DNA of 64,000 nt from Fluviicola sp. (GCA_031260455.1 JAIRJW010000012.1:93900-157899), one strand, 5' to 3'. Counted from the stretch's first letter, positions 38,201 to 47,378 are shown. Program-made: numbers and translations. The notes: a model not told the origin generated them from the letters alone.

Positions 38201-38888
38201 TTCTTGTTTGAACAAATTTTTGACGCACCCGGTACCCAATCAGGGAAAAAATCAGGAGCACATCTCCGAAAATCACCGTCAGCAAGACATCGTCATAGGA
38301 ACTGTGTTCCATATCCCGGATGCTGAAAACAGCTTGTTTGCCGGAATCAAAAATAGTTGAATACGGCTCCGGAATCAACGAAACTGTTCCTTGAATTTTC
38401 GGAAAGGGGTAAAAAAAATAATCTCTTAACTGTTCATTGTTGATCGGAAAAGTCCGTTTGATCCCGAACGTTACGACATAGGTTGTTTCTTCCTGCTTTC
38501 TAAACTGAGAATAATACCAGCCATTTTGCAATTGTACTATTCCGTTTACAGGAAAATGCAGATCGGCAAAGCGGTTAACAGGACATTTGTTCGTATTCCA
38601 GAAAATCATGGAATCACCCTGGTAAACGTGTACAAATAAGGTGTTTTCTAAATAATTGTATTTTCGGGAAAAATCTTTCTTACTGAGTGTGCTCCAATCA
38701 TTTGGAAGTGCTGCAAGTTGCTTGTCCGCAGCATTGATTTGAGATAAAAAAACTTGCTGAAAGCGTTCCAGTTCATCCCTGTCCGACCGATTAAATTTGA
38801 ACAATAAAACAATTAATAGCAAAACGGAAGCACTCAGAACCAGTGCGTATCCCCGTTGTGCAAAAAATTGAATTATTCCTTTAAACAT
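35268..38888 (-). CDS. Giant NtrY-like membrane sensor histidine kinase
   Basis: A 1206-residue kinase. One membrane helix at 13-30 is followed by an extracytoplasmic domain to about 205, a block of roughly eight helices (about 205-445), a second large soluble domain, two more helices near 690-750, a third soluble domain and a final helix near 920-945. A HAMP region then leads to HisKA with AHEIKNPLTPMKLS (phospho-accepting His996) and an HATPase with LISNGIQAAG, DNGSGIP and GTGLGLAMV. All catalytic boxes are intact. No response regulator is adjacent, so it is an orphan or pairs with a distant regulator. It overlaps udk by 16 bases. Confidence 0.9.
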   Translation of the reverse strand: MFKGIIQFFAQRGYALVLSASVLLLIVLLFKFNRSDRDELERFQQVFLSQINAADKQLAALPNDWSTLSKKDFSRKYNYLENTLFVHVYQGDSMIFWNTNKCPVNRFADLHFPVNGIVQLQNGWYYSQFRKQEETTYVVTFGIKRTFPINNEQLRDYFFYPFPKIQGTVSLIPEPYSTIFDSGKQAVFSIRDMEHSSYDDVLLTVIFGDVLLIFSLIGYRVRQKFVQTRTIQVLFILGILTLRFLELRFGWFSWMGNTALFDPGLMALNNWIPNFGEFLIWSVMLGIIFPSILNLVSGIKKKGSVYILLCLIPVLIMVFPKLIKLTIVNSTIPIHLSELLKLNIFSALFILIIGLGTLFLLQFYQAVISKWKETNPSPSLVILVLMGIFSFVIISNEWIFRLHGFWIIWMFSLLIVSVLVVFRFQENWSFTIYLLTTFLVSFGITMNLEMEARKKEREERLLFANQLADDRDINTEVDFAKAKEKLISVPFIRRLFRHDMKPSFSELKEVMEYQVFKGYWERYDVDCYYYLEDSLNVRLNGMYKRQLDELIERHGIRSEIDSNLYYIKDYTSQFNYVFHIPLERNGVKVEFYGTMKSKRIPEKIGFPRLLISKQTAVFESLERYSIAKYYDNQLVLNYGTYSYPTSLKMFGFESEGGHEWLERAGTEHLIFKKSKTDAIVLSKTVPSLLSYLTTTAMLLVCFGAILVLVLLLKQIDQVRVSDGISMITKIQLVLIGLIVVSLAGFSIASTSMLSGQYRSYSTDQIREKVISVINEINSRQRFISEKFSDKNQDELDYQLRRWSKVFLADINLYQSDGILAGTSRTKIYNMGLLSEQMNPKALYELMFNKRSEFIHEENIGSLVYLSGYVPVYNHDNEQLGYLNILHFDQRNMFEDQLRQFFVAILNVFMLLLVLSILIALLVSSWLTGPLLLLRKSFSQFELGKNSSQINYKSKDEIGSLVAEYNLKLNELAEAAAKLAQSERESAWREMAKQVAHEIKNPLTPMKLSVQHLQRVFDPNDPNVKEQIKRVTNSLIEQIDALTHIANEFSNFAKLPQPVMAEINLTELTKTAVALFDNDDHVNIRLELNASEAIYVNADREMILRVLNNLISNGIQAAGLNLKPVIVISINGDQKYAYIRISDNGSGIPESQIHTIFEPYFTTKSTGTGLGLAMVKQIVENHGGSVDIEKTSASGTTVLFSIPLLYK

Positions 38889-39490
38889 AATAATTTCGGC
38901 GTCAATACCTGAATGAGTCGTTCAAATTCCAAATCCGGATCCTGATCGTTTGCAAACACAAAATCCGACAAATGGATATAAGGAGCCAGATATTGCTCAT
39001 AGCATGGAACCACATGATTGTTCCATTGATACAAAATGGCTTCTCTCGAATATCCTCTCGTTTCCTGATCCCTGTACAATCTCCGGTCCAACTGCACTGT
39101 CGGATCAACATTCATAAAAATAGAAAAATCAAGAAGATTATTTACTTCCTGATAGTGAAACAAAAACAATCCTTCCACAACGATAATCGGAGAAGGTTCA
39201 AGCGTAATCAACACGTTTTTATTTGGTGGGGTATTGAAATGGTACTCCTTCACCTCGATGGGCTGTCCATTCTTCAAATCCTGCAGATCACTGATCAGGC
39301 GCCTTTTATCCAAGGCTGTCGGCAGGTCGAAATTTACTTCTCCGTTTTCATCCCGCAATTGTTGGTCTATAGGAAGATAGTAATTATCCATTGAAAAAAC
39401 TGTCGGTTGTAGCTCCCCGTAAAATGCTGCCAAACGTTTTAAAAGTGTCGTTTTTCCCGATCCGCTACCACCACAAATTCCAATTATCAT
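38873..39490 (-). CDS. udk: Uridine kinase
   Basis: Pyrimidine-salvage kinase phosphorylating uridine/cytidine. The P-loop is IGICGGSGSGKTTLLKRL at the N-terminus; FSMDNYYLP, VKEYHFNTPPNK and IIVVEGLFLF are the substrate and Walker-B-like motifs; RRLYRDQETRGYSREAI is the lid. At 205 residues it is normal length. Its start overlaps the end of the upstream secreted-protein gene by 4 bases (ATGA type), and its end overlaps the kinase gene, so the three form one operon. Confidence 0.93.
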   Translation of the reverse strand: MIIGICGGSGSGKTTLLKRLAAFYGELQPTVFSMDNYYLPIDQQLRDENGEVNFDLPTALDKRRLISDLQDLKNGQPIEVKEYHFNTPPNKNVLITLEPSPIIVVEGLFLFHYQEVNNLLDFSIFMNVDPTVQLDRRLYRDQETRGYSREAILYQWNNHVVPCYEQYLAPYIHLSDFVFANDQDPDLEFERLIQVLTPKLLCLKE

Positions 39491-40702
39491 TTTTGCTTGT
39501 ATTCAAAGGTTATATTTCCTTTAGCCGGTAGTTGCTTTGTGTCAAAAATCAACCACTTGGTATCTAATTCTGCAACAAATTTACTTGGAAATTCCGCAGT
39601 AAGCAAACGACTCGGATTGGAAGTTGCCTGATCAATTGACCCAGACATGATTCCAACACTGGAAGTGAAGCTGTGAAAATGCCCTTCAGAATCAGCAGAA
39701 TTGACATACCAGCCAATTCCTTCGCTCATTCTTAAGCAACCAACTTCCAGGGGGTTTTTCGGATTAAAAACTGTACAAACCGATTCACAAGCTTTCACCC
39801 ATTTTTTATCTTCAAGGCGGTAACTCACCACGTTTACGGCCGTTCCGTTTTGTTCGATTCCACCCACAAAATAAAATCCGTTGGCAAAAATCAGGGTTCC
39901 TCTTTCATCCGGCTCACTTCTTTTCAACAAAGCACTTCCTCTTCTCCCGAAACCAACACGGGTATGAGCCATAAAATTTATTCCTTTCTGATCAAGTGAT
40001 TGTTCCGAAACCATCACTCCTTTAGGGTTGAATTCTTTCACCTTCCATCCCGCTTCTTTTCCGGCATGCATCCTGGCAGCAAACACAATATTCTCCCCTT
40101 TTTCACCAGCAATATACCACGAAATCTGATCCTCCACTTTAGAAGAACCAGTCACATTTTCAGAAACGATAAATGCATACAGGTTAAAATTGTGGTGCGT
40201 CATGGAAACAGCAATAGTTGTCAACTTATCTTTGTCCTTGTACCGGAACATCCATATAAGTGCCTTTTCGGTTGTAATAATATCCGTAAGATACAAATCC
40301 GAAGGGCTGAAATTTCCCAATCGTTTCAAGGGTGCGAGGAAACTTACGTTCATGACCTTGATATTTCCGGCAAAACTCAACTGATGCAGGAAAACCTTCC
40401 CATCACTTAACTCCAGATTTTCAAGAAAATAAGCATATTTTCCGCCGTCTTCTGAAATGAAATATGTTTGCTTTATCGGGTTGTAAACCTGCTGCCAGGT
40501 ACTCTTTGCATCTCCTGAAACCATTGTCAGCTCCACTTGTCTCTGTGTTAAGGTCAGATCACGGCTCAGAACAATACTCCCCATTCCTTCCATTCCAGGA
40601 TATCGTAAAATAAAAGGGTTGTTTCAGAGCCGGAATCTCAAAGCTTTGAGCAAAGACAGAAATGCTAAAAAGCAGAAAAAGAATGCTTAAAGATTTTTTC
40701 AT
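39487..40702 (-). pseudogene. Secreted protein of unknown function, interrupted by a one-base frameshift
   Basis: A good signal peptide, MKKSLSILFLLFSISVFAQ, starts at 40702 and continues SFEIPALKQPF, then the frame runs into nonsense and stops near 40559. In the next frame a long open stretch runs from about 40613 to 39487 (368 residues from the first internal ATG at 40593). Removing one A from either AAAA run at 40607-40610 or 40612-40615 joins them smoothly as QPFILRYPGMEGMGS or QPFYLRYPGMEGMGS. Either this is a real mutation or a homopolymer error in the read. The joined protein is about 404 residues, beta-rich, with no family I recognise. Confidence 0.7.
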
Positions 40703-40738
40703 ATTGGGAATAAAGCGTAAATTGGCAGATAAATGTAA

Positions 40739-40943
40739 ACTATATTCTCCAATAATTATGTCATTCCCCGGTACAATAAAAACTCCGAACTGGCAGATAC
40801 TTTCAAAGCAAGAACAACTCCTCACGTATTTCTGCTGAATGACAACATGGAGTTGATTTTATACCGGAGCAATTGACAATAAAGTAGATGGAAAGCGCTC
40901 TTCGGATGAAAATTATCTGAATAATCTATCAAAGCCAGAGTGA
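40739..40943 (+). pseudogene. C-terminal remnant of an AhpC/TSA-type redoxin gene
   Basis: The plus strand reads NNYVIPRYNKNSELADTF, KARTTPHVFLLNDNMEL, ILYR, followed by a stop; in another frame it continues GAIDNKVDGKRSSDENYLNN and ends at TGA 40941-40943. This is the C-terminal third of a thioredoxin-like peroxidase/oxidoreductase (TPHVFLLD and YRGAIDD are family hallmarks), broken by a frameshift around 40866. The N-terminal half with the active cysteine is missing. The rest of the gap between the frameshifted gene and the protease (40944-41033) holds no gene. Confidence 0.7.
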
Positions 40944-41033
40944 ATGATCAAGAAATCAAAACCAATTCCACGCCACCAAGAGATTGTAGTATTATAAAGA
41001 ATAAAAAGTAAACTCTTGCAAAACAAACATAAA

Positions 41034-43301
41034 ATGAAAAAAAAGCTACTGGTATGTGCCTTACTAACTCTCTCCTTTTCGTTAGTTGCACAACAGGGTG
41101 ACGGAGGTATTCCTAAAAGTACAAAAGCGTCATATTCCCTGAAACAGATTGATAAAAAGTCATTTTCAGAACCCGATATTGCCGCGCTGAGAGTTGAAGA
41201 TGAAATAACGGATAAAGCAGGAAATGCTCCGTGGCGTTTCGGATTTAACAACTATACTTCGCTTAACATGAGCAACTCCGGTACCTGGAACACTCTTCCA
41301 AACGGAGATCGGATCTGGCAGCTGGTCATTACTTGTGAAAATGCACTAACCGTAAACCTGACATTGGATCAGGTGGTTCTTCCGGAAGGAAACGAGTTGT
41401 ATGTTTACAACCCGGATAAATCATTTATTCTGGGGAAATTTACCGCATATCACCTGTACGAAGGAAACCTTGGAACAGAATTAATCCCGGGAAATACGGC
41501 GATTATTGAGTACTACATTCCTGCAAAAAACATGGGGGAGATTGCTTCCCTGAATGTAAACACAGTTACACATGGTTACCGTACAGCAGGAGAATTTGCA
41601 GAAAAAGCATTCAACAGCTCCGGCTCCTGTAATATGAACGTTAACTGTACGGACGGAACTCCATGGGCAAACCAGCGAAACGGAGCCCTTATGCTGGTAT
41701 CCGGAAGTAACGGATTTTGTTCCGGATCTTTGATTAACAATACGCAGAACGACGGAAAACCATATGTCTTAACTGCAAACCATTGCTACAGCAGCCCTGC
41801 AAGCTGGATTTTTCGCTTTAACTGGCAGGCAGCAGGATGTACAACTCCGGGAAGTTCTCCTATATTCTCATCACTTTCAGGAGCTGTTTTGCGCGCGCGC
41901 AGAACTCCTTCCGATTTCTGCCTGGTGGAAATTACAGGAGGGCTCGTAAACAATACGGTTCCGGCAAGTTATAACCCTTATTTCTCCGGATGGGATAATA
42001 CTGGCGCTATTCCAAGCTCTGCTGTATGTATTCACCACCCGGCGGGAGACATCAAGAAAATTTCCTTCGACGATAATCCGTTGGTTATCTCCCAGGCAAT
42101 GGGCTCAACGGAAGCAAACTCTACATGGACACTTCACTGGGACCGAAATACTACAACGGAGGGTGGTTCATCCGGTTCTCCACTGTTTGATCAGAATCAC
42201 CGCATCGTCGGGCAGCTTTGGGGAGGAGGAGCTTCCTGTTCCAGCCTGAACTCTGCTGATTACTACGGCCGCCTGGCAAACTCCTGGAATCCTGCCGGAA
42301 GTGACAGCACCAACCACCTGAAATCATGGCTGGATCCAAATAACAACGGCGCAACCATTGTTGACGGGTACGATCCGGCAGGACCTGCTGTTGCATTGGA
42401 TGCAACCATGTCCAATCCGCTGGGAGTGTCAGGAATCATCTGTACAGGAACTATTTTACCAATCATAACGATTGTGAACTTCGGAACGTCCACACTGACT
42501 TCCGCAACAATCAACTATGGATTTGACGGAACAACCGGCCTGGTTTACAACTGGACAGGTTCACTGTCACAATATGCATCCAGCGTGATTACTTTGCCAA
42601 CTGCAACCCTGAACAGCGGAAACCACTCTTTTAAAGCAATCATTTCCAATCCGAATGCTTTGACAGACCAAAACCAATCGAACGATACTGTTACTTCGAG
42701 CTTCAATGTGGTGGTGAACGGAGACGTGGTTAATCTAAATCTGACACTGGATTGTTATGGTGATGAGATTTCCTGGGTATTACAAGATAATACCGGTACA
42801 ACAACCTTGTTCAGCGGAGGAACATATACACAAACGCCTGCAACAACAACCATAAATGTTCCCTTCTGTCTGAATGACGGATGCTACAAATTCACTATCA
42901 ATGACTCTTACGGAGACGGATTGCAAGGCGGGAGTTGTACTAACGGATCCTACACAATTACAACTCAGGACGGAACTACATTGGCTGAATTGAGTTCAGC
43001 CAACGCAAATTTTGGGTATACACACAGTGATTCATTCTGTATTTCTACTACCGGATTAAAAGAGTACACTGCTTCCTGGAAATTATATCCAAATCCTGTA
43101 AGTGATTATCTGACGATTGAAACGCCTGCTTCAGGATTAAAAATAATCATAATCACCAATGCAACCGGACAAATGGTACAAACGTTTCAATCGGAGCTGA
43201 ACACCATTACCCTTCCTGCAAATGCTTTGGCAAAAGGAATGTATTTCATTCAATTGACAAGCAATGAAGGAACTTCTCAGAAGAACTTTATCGTGAAATA
43301 A
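41034..43301 (+). CDS. Secreted trypsin-like (lysyl endopeptidase-type) serine protease with T9SS tail
   Basis: The signal peptide MKKKLLVCALLTLSFSLVAQ is followed by a pro-region to about residue 190 and an S1 protease domain with the triad His250 (LTANHCYS), Asp294 (PSDFCLVEI) and Ser380 (EGGSSGSPLF), and several cysteines as in Achromobacter/Lysobacter lysyl endopeptidases. After the domain come a CARDB-like beta domain (about 440-555), a Cys-containing domain (LTLDCYGDEISWVL, FTINDSYGDGLQGG) and the T9SS tail (KLYPNPVSDYLTIETP, GMYFIQLTSNEG). The preceding in-frame TTG at 41016 is less likely. Role: extracellular protein digestion. Confidence 0.9.
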   Translation: MKKKLLVCALLTLSFSLVAQQGDGGIPKSTKASYSLKQIDKKSFSEPDIAALRVEDEITDKAGNAPWRFGFNNYTSLNMSNSGTWNTLPNGDRIWQLVITCENALTVNLTLDQVVLPEGNELYVYNPDKSFILGKFTAYHLYEGNLGTELIPGNTAIIEYYIPAKNMGEIASLNVNTVTHGYRTAGEFAEKAFNSSGSCNMNVNCTDGTPWANQRNGALMLVSGSNGFCSGSLINNTQNDGKPYVLTANHCYSSPASWIFRFNWQAAGCTTPGSSPIFSSLSGAVLRARRTPSDFCLVEITGGLVNNTVPASYNPYFSGWDNTGAIPSSAVCIHHPAGDIKKISFDDNPLVISQAMGSTEANSTWTLHWDRNTTTEGGSSGSPLFDQNHRIVGQLWGGGASCSSLNSADYYGRLANSWNPAGSDSTNHLKSWLDPNNNGATIVDGYDPAGPAVALDATMSNPLGVSGIICTGTILPIITIVNFGTSTLTSATINYGFDGTTGLVYNWTGSLSQYASSVITLPTATLNSGNHSFKAIISNPNALTDQNQSNDTVTSSFNVVVNGDVVNLNLTLDCYGDEISWVLQDNTGTTTLFSGGTYTQTPATTTINVPFCLNDGCYKFTINDSYGDGLQGGSCTNGSYTITTQDGTTLAELSSANANFGYTHSDSFCISTTGLKEYTASWKLYPNPVSDYLTIETPASGLKIIIITNATGQMVQTFQSELNTITLPANALAKGMYFIQLTSNEGTSQKNFIVK

Positions 43302-43314
43302 GAAAAACTGACAA

Positions 43315-43344
43315 AAAGCCATCAGTCGATTAACTGATGGCTTT
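43315..43344 (+). terminator. Rho-independent terminator after the protease gene
   Basis: A perfect 12-bp stem, AAAGCCATCAGT / ACTGATGGCTTT, with loop CGATTA, lies 13 bases after the stop codon and is followed by an AT-rich stretch. Confidence 0.85.
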
Positions 43345-43453
43345 ATAATTAGAAACTTGTGTCCTGTTTTCTGCGGATATCTGCAGGAGAAAAATACTAC
43401 CCGCTTACACTTTCGTAAACGGCATTGTTTTATCTTCGAAGGAAAATTGATGA

Positions 43454-44815
43454 ATGGCAAAGGTTAAAACAGCATTTTTCTGTCAGAATTGCGGTTACGA
43501 AACTCCGAAATGGCTGGGGAAATGCCCGTCTTGCGGCGAATGGAACACCTTTGTCGAAGAATTGGTTGAAAAGCAATTGCCCCAGGTTATTGCATTCTCC
43601 ACCTCATCCGGACGAACAGCAAAAGCACAGGTTTTACAGGAAATCATTTCAAACGGACAGCGCAGAATTGTCTTACCTGACAGTGAAATCAATCGTGTTC
43701 TGGGAGATGGTTTAGTGCCGGGATCCCTGATTCTTTTCGGTGGAGAGCCGGGAATCGGAAAATCGACGCTTTTACTTCAGCTGGCAGTTCAGACCTCCAT
43801 GCGCGTACTCTATGTTTCAGGCGAAGAAAGTGAGCAGCAGATCAAAATGCGGGCAGAACGCATTGGGCAGAAGAATAAATCCTGCTTCATTCTCACTGAA
43901 ACTAATATTCAGAACATTTTTAAGCAAGCCGAAGAAACAAGCCCGGAACTGCTGATCGTTGATTCAATCCAGACGCTCTTCAGTTCACAAATTGAAAGCG
44001 CTCCGGGAAGCATTTCTCAAATCAGAGAATGTACTGCACAATTGCTGCGCTACGCAAAAATGACTGAAGTTCCGGTATTCCTGATCGGACACATTACCAA
44101 AGAAGGTTCTTTGGCTGGTCCAAAAGTGCTTGAACACATGGTAGATGCTGTTTTGCAATTTGAAGGAGACCAGCACCATGTTTACCGCCTGCTTCGCGGA
44201 ATCAAAAATCGCTTTGGAAGTACCAATGAACTGGGAATATATGAAATGAGTGGTTCGGGGCTGAGAACAGTCGAAAACCCCTCGGAAATCCTAATTTCTT
44301 CTGGAGACAACGGTCTGAGCGGAGTTGCTATTGCAGCCACATTGGAAGGATTAAGACCCTTGCTGATCGAAGTGCAGGCTTTAGTGAGTACGGCAGCTTA
44401 CGGAACACCTCAGCGCTCTTCTACCGGTTTTGACCTGAGAAGGCTGAACATGTTGCTGGCAGTAATGGAAAAACGCTGTGGATTCAAACTGGGAGCGAAA
44501 GACGTATTCCTGAATATTGCAGGTGGAATCCGCGTGGACGATCCGGCAATTGATCTGGCTGTTGTAGCTGCGGTTCTGTCGAGCAACGCAGATCTGGCCA
44601 TTGACCGTTCGGTCTGTTGCTCTGCCGAAGTCGGTTTATCCGGGGAAATCCGACCCGTGAACCGCATGGAACAACGTATCCGTGAAGCGGAAAAACTCGG
44701 TTTTGAGAAAATCATCATCTCTAAATATAACAAGGGAATCGATCAATCAAACTTCAAAATCGAACTGATTCCGTGCACACGGATCGATGAAGTGCTGAAG
44801 ACTTTGTTTGCATAA
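43454..44815 (+). CDS. radA: DNA repair protein RadA
   Basis: RecA-like ATPase assisting branch migration in recombination. An N-terminal four-cysteine zinc finger (CQNCGYETPKWLGKCPSCG) precedes Walker [15 protein letters not shown], Walker B LLIVDSIQT, the RadA-specific KNRFGSTNELG motif and a C-terminal Lon-like domain (GIRVDDPAIDLAVVAAVLSS). At 453 residues it is normal. It is monocistronic by position. Confidence 0.97.
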   Translation: MAKVKTAFFCQNCGYETPKWLGKCPSCGEWNTFVEELVEKQLPQVIAFSTSSGRTAKAQVLQEIISNGQRRIVLPDSEINRVLGDGLVPGSLILFGGEPGIGKSTLLLQLAVQTSMRVLYVSGEESEQQIKMRAERIGQKNKSCFILTETNIQNIFKQAEETSPELLIVDSIQTLFSSQIESAPGSISQIRECTAQLLRYAKMTEVPVFLIGHITKEGSLAGPKVLEHMVDAVLQFEGDQHHVYRLLRGIKNRFGSTNELGIYEMSGSGLRTVENPSEILISSGDNGLSGVAIAATLEGLRPLLIEVQALVSTAAYGTPQRSSTGFDLRRLNMLLAVMEKRCGFKLGAKDVFLNIAGGIRVDDPAIDLAVVAAVLSSNADLAIDRSVCCSAEVGLSGEIRPVNRMEQRIREAEKLGFEKIIISKYNKGIDQSNFKIELIPCTRIDEVLKTLFA

Positions 44816-45142
44816 GATAATCTCTAATTTGTCAGTCACACACTCCGCCTAGAATTTATTTCTGTATGATCCCAGGTACTGCGGTTTTGGGAGGAGCGGT
44901 TGAAGCAGCACTTCTACAGGCAACGGATTCCACTTGTTTCTGGAGTAACTAAAATTGATTGTGGAAAACTGTTTGTCAGAATGTATCAGCTCAAATTACA
45001 ATCTAAATGTTGAAAAGTTTATAAATAGAAAAATAAGCAGAGAATTAAAAGCCTTTTTTGCCACATTTCGTTGTCAATAAGTTTGAATCTGAAAGCGTGT
45101 AACGAAACACTTAAAAAAGTACTTTAATACAAATACTTCAGC
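44816..45142. other. Intergenic region before the PhoH-like gene
   Basis: The first half contains a patch of balanced composition (44861-44952) with a 28-codon frame beginning ATG at 44866 (MIPGTAVLGGAVEAALLQAT...), but with no ribosome-binding signal or homology I can recognise, so I do not call it a gene. The second half is AT-rich promoter-like DNA. Confidence 0.4.
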
Positions 45143-46468
45143 ATGGCAAAAAAGAACAAATTATTTGTATTAGACACTTCGGTTCTGCTACATGATCACG
45201 ATGCGATTATGAACTTTGAGATTCATGATGTGGCGATCCCGATTACCGTATTGGAAGAACTGGATAAATTTAAGATTGGTAATGATACCAAGAATTTTTC
45301 AGCACGGGAAGTAATTCGTTTTATTGACAAAATTTCCGCTACCGGAAACTTACAGCAATGGATCTCTTTGGGGCCGAACCTGGGAAAATTCCGGGTGCTT
45401 CTGGATACCAGTCCGAAGGGAGAAAATGCAGAAGATATTTACGGTTCGGGAAAAAACGACCATAAAATTATCAATGCAACCTTAGCTGTTAAAGAACAAG
45501 AGACGAAAAAAGAAGTCATACTGGTCACCAAAGACATCAACCTGCGTATCAAAGCGAAAGCACTGGGGATTCTGGCAGAAGATTATGAAACCGGGAAAGT
45601 TCATTCCAATACACTGGAGCAAACTTCCAGCTCAACAATTGAGGGAATTGAGTCCGAAACAATCAAGCAACTCTTTTTGAAAGGAACCATTGAAGAAGCT
45701 GGCATCCTGGGAAATCAAAAGCTGGCAAACGGGTATTACATCCTGAAAAACGGTAAAAGCTCCGGATTGGCTTACTTTGATCCACTGACAGATACCTTAC
45801 AGCGCGTTGAAAAGGAATACACTTCCGGAATCAAGCCGAAAAATGCGGAACAGGCCTTTGCGATCAATGCTTTGATGAACAATAATATTAAACTGGTGGC
45901 ACTGCAGGGAGTTGCAGGAACAGGAAAGACCTTACTCGCCCTGGCTGCCGCCCTGGAACAACACAAACTCTTCCAGCAAATCATCCTGGCCCGCCCGCTG
46001 GTTCCACTTTCCAATAAAGAAATCGGGTTCTTACCAGGGGATGCAAACGACAAGATCGGGCCATACATGGAACCTTTGTGGGACAATCTGAAATTCATTA
46101 AATCACAGTTTGGTGAAAATGAAAAACGACATAAACACATTGTCGAAATGCAAGAAAGCGGCCGGATCCTGATCACTCCGCTTGCCTTTATCCGAGGGAG
46201 AAGTTTATCCAATATTCTTTTCATCGTAGACGAAGCACAGAACTTGACACCGCATGAAGTGAAAACAATTATTACACGTGCCGGAGAAGGAACCAAAATC
46301 GTCTTCACGGGAGATGTTCACCAGATTGATACACCCTACCTGGATGAAAACAGTAACGGATTGGCTTATCTCATTGATCGTTTGAAAGGACAAAATCTGT
46401 TTGCACACATCCGGCTGGAAAAAGGAGAGCGTTCCGAGCTTGCCAACCTGGCGAATGAGTTACTGTAA
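45143..46468 (+). CDS. PIN-PhoH fusion ATPase/ribonuclease
   Basis: A PIN nuclease domain comes first (LFVLDTSVLLHDHDAI, VLEELDKFK, HKIINATL, with the conserved acidic residues), then a PhoH ATPase from about residue 230: Walker A LQGVAGTGKTLLALAAAL, RPLVPLSNKEIGFLPG, Walker B FIVDEAQNLTPHEVK and TGDVHQIDTPYL. Family members (PhoH2/YlaK) act as RNA-unwinding, RNA-cutting enzymes. In mycobacteria a small PhoAT antitoxin gene precedes PhoH2; I see none here. Its 441 residues match the Bacteroidota/Firmicutes form. Confidence 0.93.
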   Translation: MAKKNKLFVLDTSVLLHDHDAIMNFEIHDVAIPITVLEELDKFKIGNDTKNFSAREVIRFIDKISATGNLQQWISLGPNLGKFRVLLDTSPKGENAEDIYGSGKNDHKIINATLAVKEQETKKEVILVTKDINLRIKAKALGILAEDYETGKVHSNTLEQTSSSTIEGIESETIKQLFLKGTIEEAGILGNQKLANGYYILKNGKSSGLAYFDPLTDTLQRVEKEYTSGIKPKNAEQAFAINALMNNNIKLVALQGVAGTGKTLLALAAALEQHKLFQQIILARPLVPLSNKEIGFLPGDANDKIGPYMEPLWDNLKFIKSQFGENEKRHKHIVEMQESGRILITPLAFIRGRSLSNILFIVDEAQNLTPHEVKTIITRAGEGTKIVFTGDVHQIDTPYLDENSNGLAYLIDRLKGQNLFAHIRLEKGERSELANLANELL

Positions 46469-46535
46469 CAAGTTTCCGCATATTATCTGAGGGATTTTTA
46501 CTGAGTTGCATTCTTTCCAGGTAAATTTGATACCA

Positions 46536-47249
46536 ATGATTTCACACATGAACACCTTTTGCAGCGATTTATCAAACAAGCAGTTTCCGTTGGCAGAACG
46601 AATTTCGGCTAAAACCATTCGCAAAAGCATTTTAACGCTGATTCAGAAAGAACACCCGAAATTCTCGGAAAATCACTTCCTGGCTATCGATGAACTCAAT
46701 GACTACCGTCAAAAATACTTGTCCAATATAATGGAAGAACAGTTAGGCGAACTTTCTTCTCTCGACAAAACTGTTCTGGATTCTCTCAGTAACAAAAGGA
46801 TACTCTCTGATCAGCTGGAAGATACTCCAAGCACAGATACATTCGGCCAGCGGGTTGCCGATAAAGTTGCTTCTTTCGGTGGAAGCTGGACTTTCATCAT
46901 TTCATTTGTGGCCTTCCTGCTTTTTTGGATCTGTTTGAATGCATTTATTTTGTTGAACAAAGGTTTCGACCCCTACCCCTTCATTCTGCTGAATCTAATT
47001 TTGTCCTGTCTGGCAGCGCTCCAGGCTCCAGTCATCATGATGAGTCAGAACCGGCAGGAAGAAAAAGACCGGGAACGCGCCAAAAAAGATTACATGATCA
47101 ATCTGAAATCAGAGGTTGAAATCCGCTTGTTGCATGAAAAAATAGATCATCTTATCATCCATCAGCAACAGGAATTACTGGAAATGCAAAAAATCCAGAT
47201 AGATACAATGAAAGATTTACTTCTGAAAAATAAGAGACACAAAGAATGA
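46536..47249 (+). CDS. DUF1003-family membrane protein
   Basis: The conserved part begins FGQRVADKVASFGGSWTFII and includes two membrane helices (about 117-135 and 147-165) joined by NAFILLNKGFDPYPFILLN, then QAPVIMMSQNRQEEKDRERAKKDY, the diagnostic DUF1003 tail, and a terminal coiled coil. An N-terminal 100-residue region with CSDLSNKQFPLAERIS precedes it. The function of the family is unknown. ATG codons at 46536 and 46548 are both possible starts. It follows the PIN-PhoH gene by 67 bases on the same strand. Confidence 0.85.
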   Translation: MISHMNTFCSDLSNKQFPLAERISAKTIRKSILTLIQKEHPKFSENHFLAIDELNDYRQKYLSNIMEEQLGELSSLDKTVLDSLSNKRILSDQLEDTPSTDTFGQRVADKVASFGGSWTFIISFVAFLLFWICLNAFILLNKGFDPYPFILLNLILSCLAALQAPVIMMSQNRQEEKDRERAKKDYMINLKSEVEIRLLHEKIDHLIIHQQQELLEMQKIQIDTMKDLLLKNKRHKE

Positions 47250-47378
47250 TTCTGACACGGTTTTTGTGCACATCTGCGGGAATAAATTCCCCCACGGTTT
47301 TTCCACAAAAATCAAGGCAAAAACATGACAAATAAAAACCCAGATCTAATTCAGGATATATGTCATAAGATTAAATTT

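Noticed and set aside
41891..41900. GCGCGCGCGC run in the protease gene
   Set aside because: It is explained by the coding of Arg-Ala-Arg; too short to argue for Z-DNA or phase variation.
44861..44952. 28-codon frame and an SRP-RNA-like GAAGCAGC string before the PhoH gene
   Set aside because: No AGGTCAG-type partner loop for SRP RNA is present, and the frame has no ribosome-binding signal or homology.
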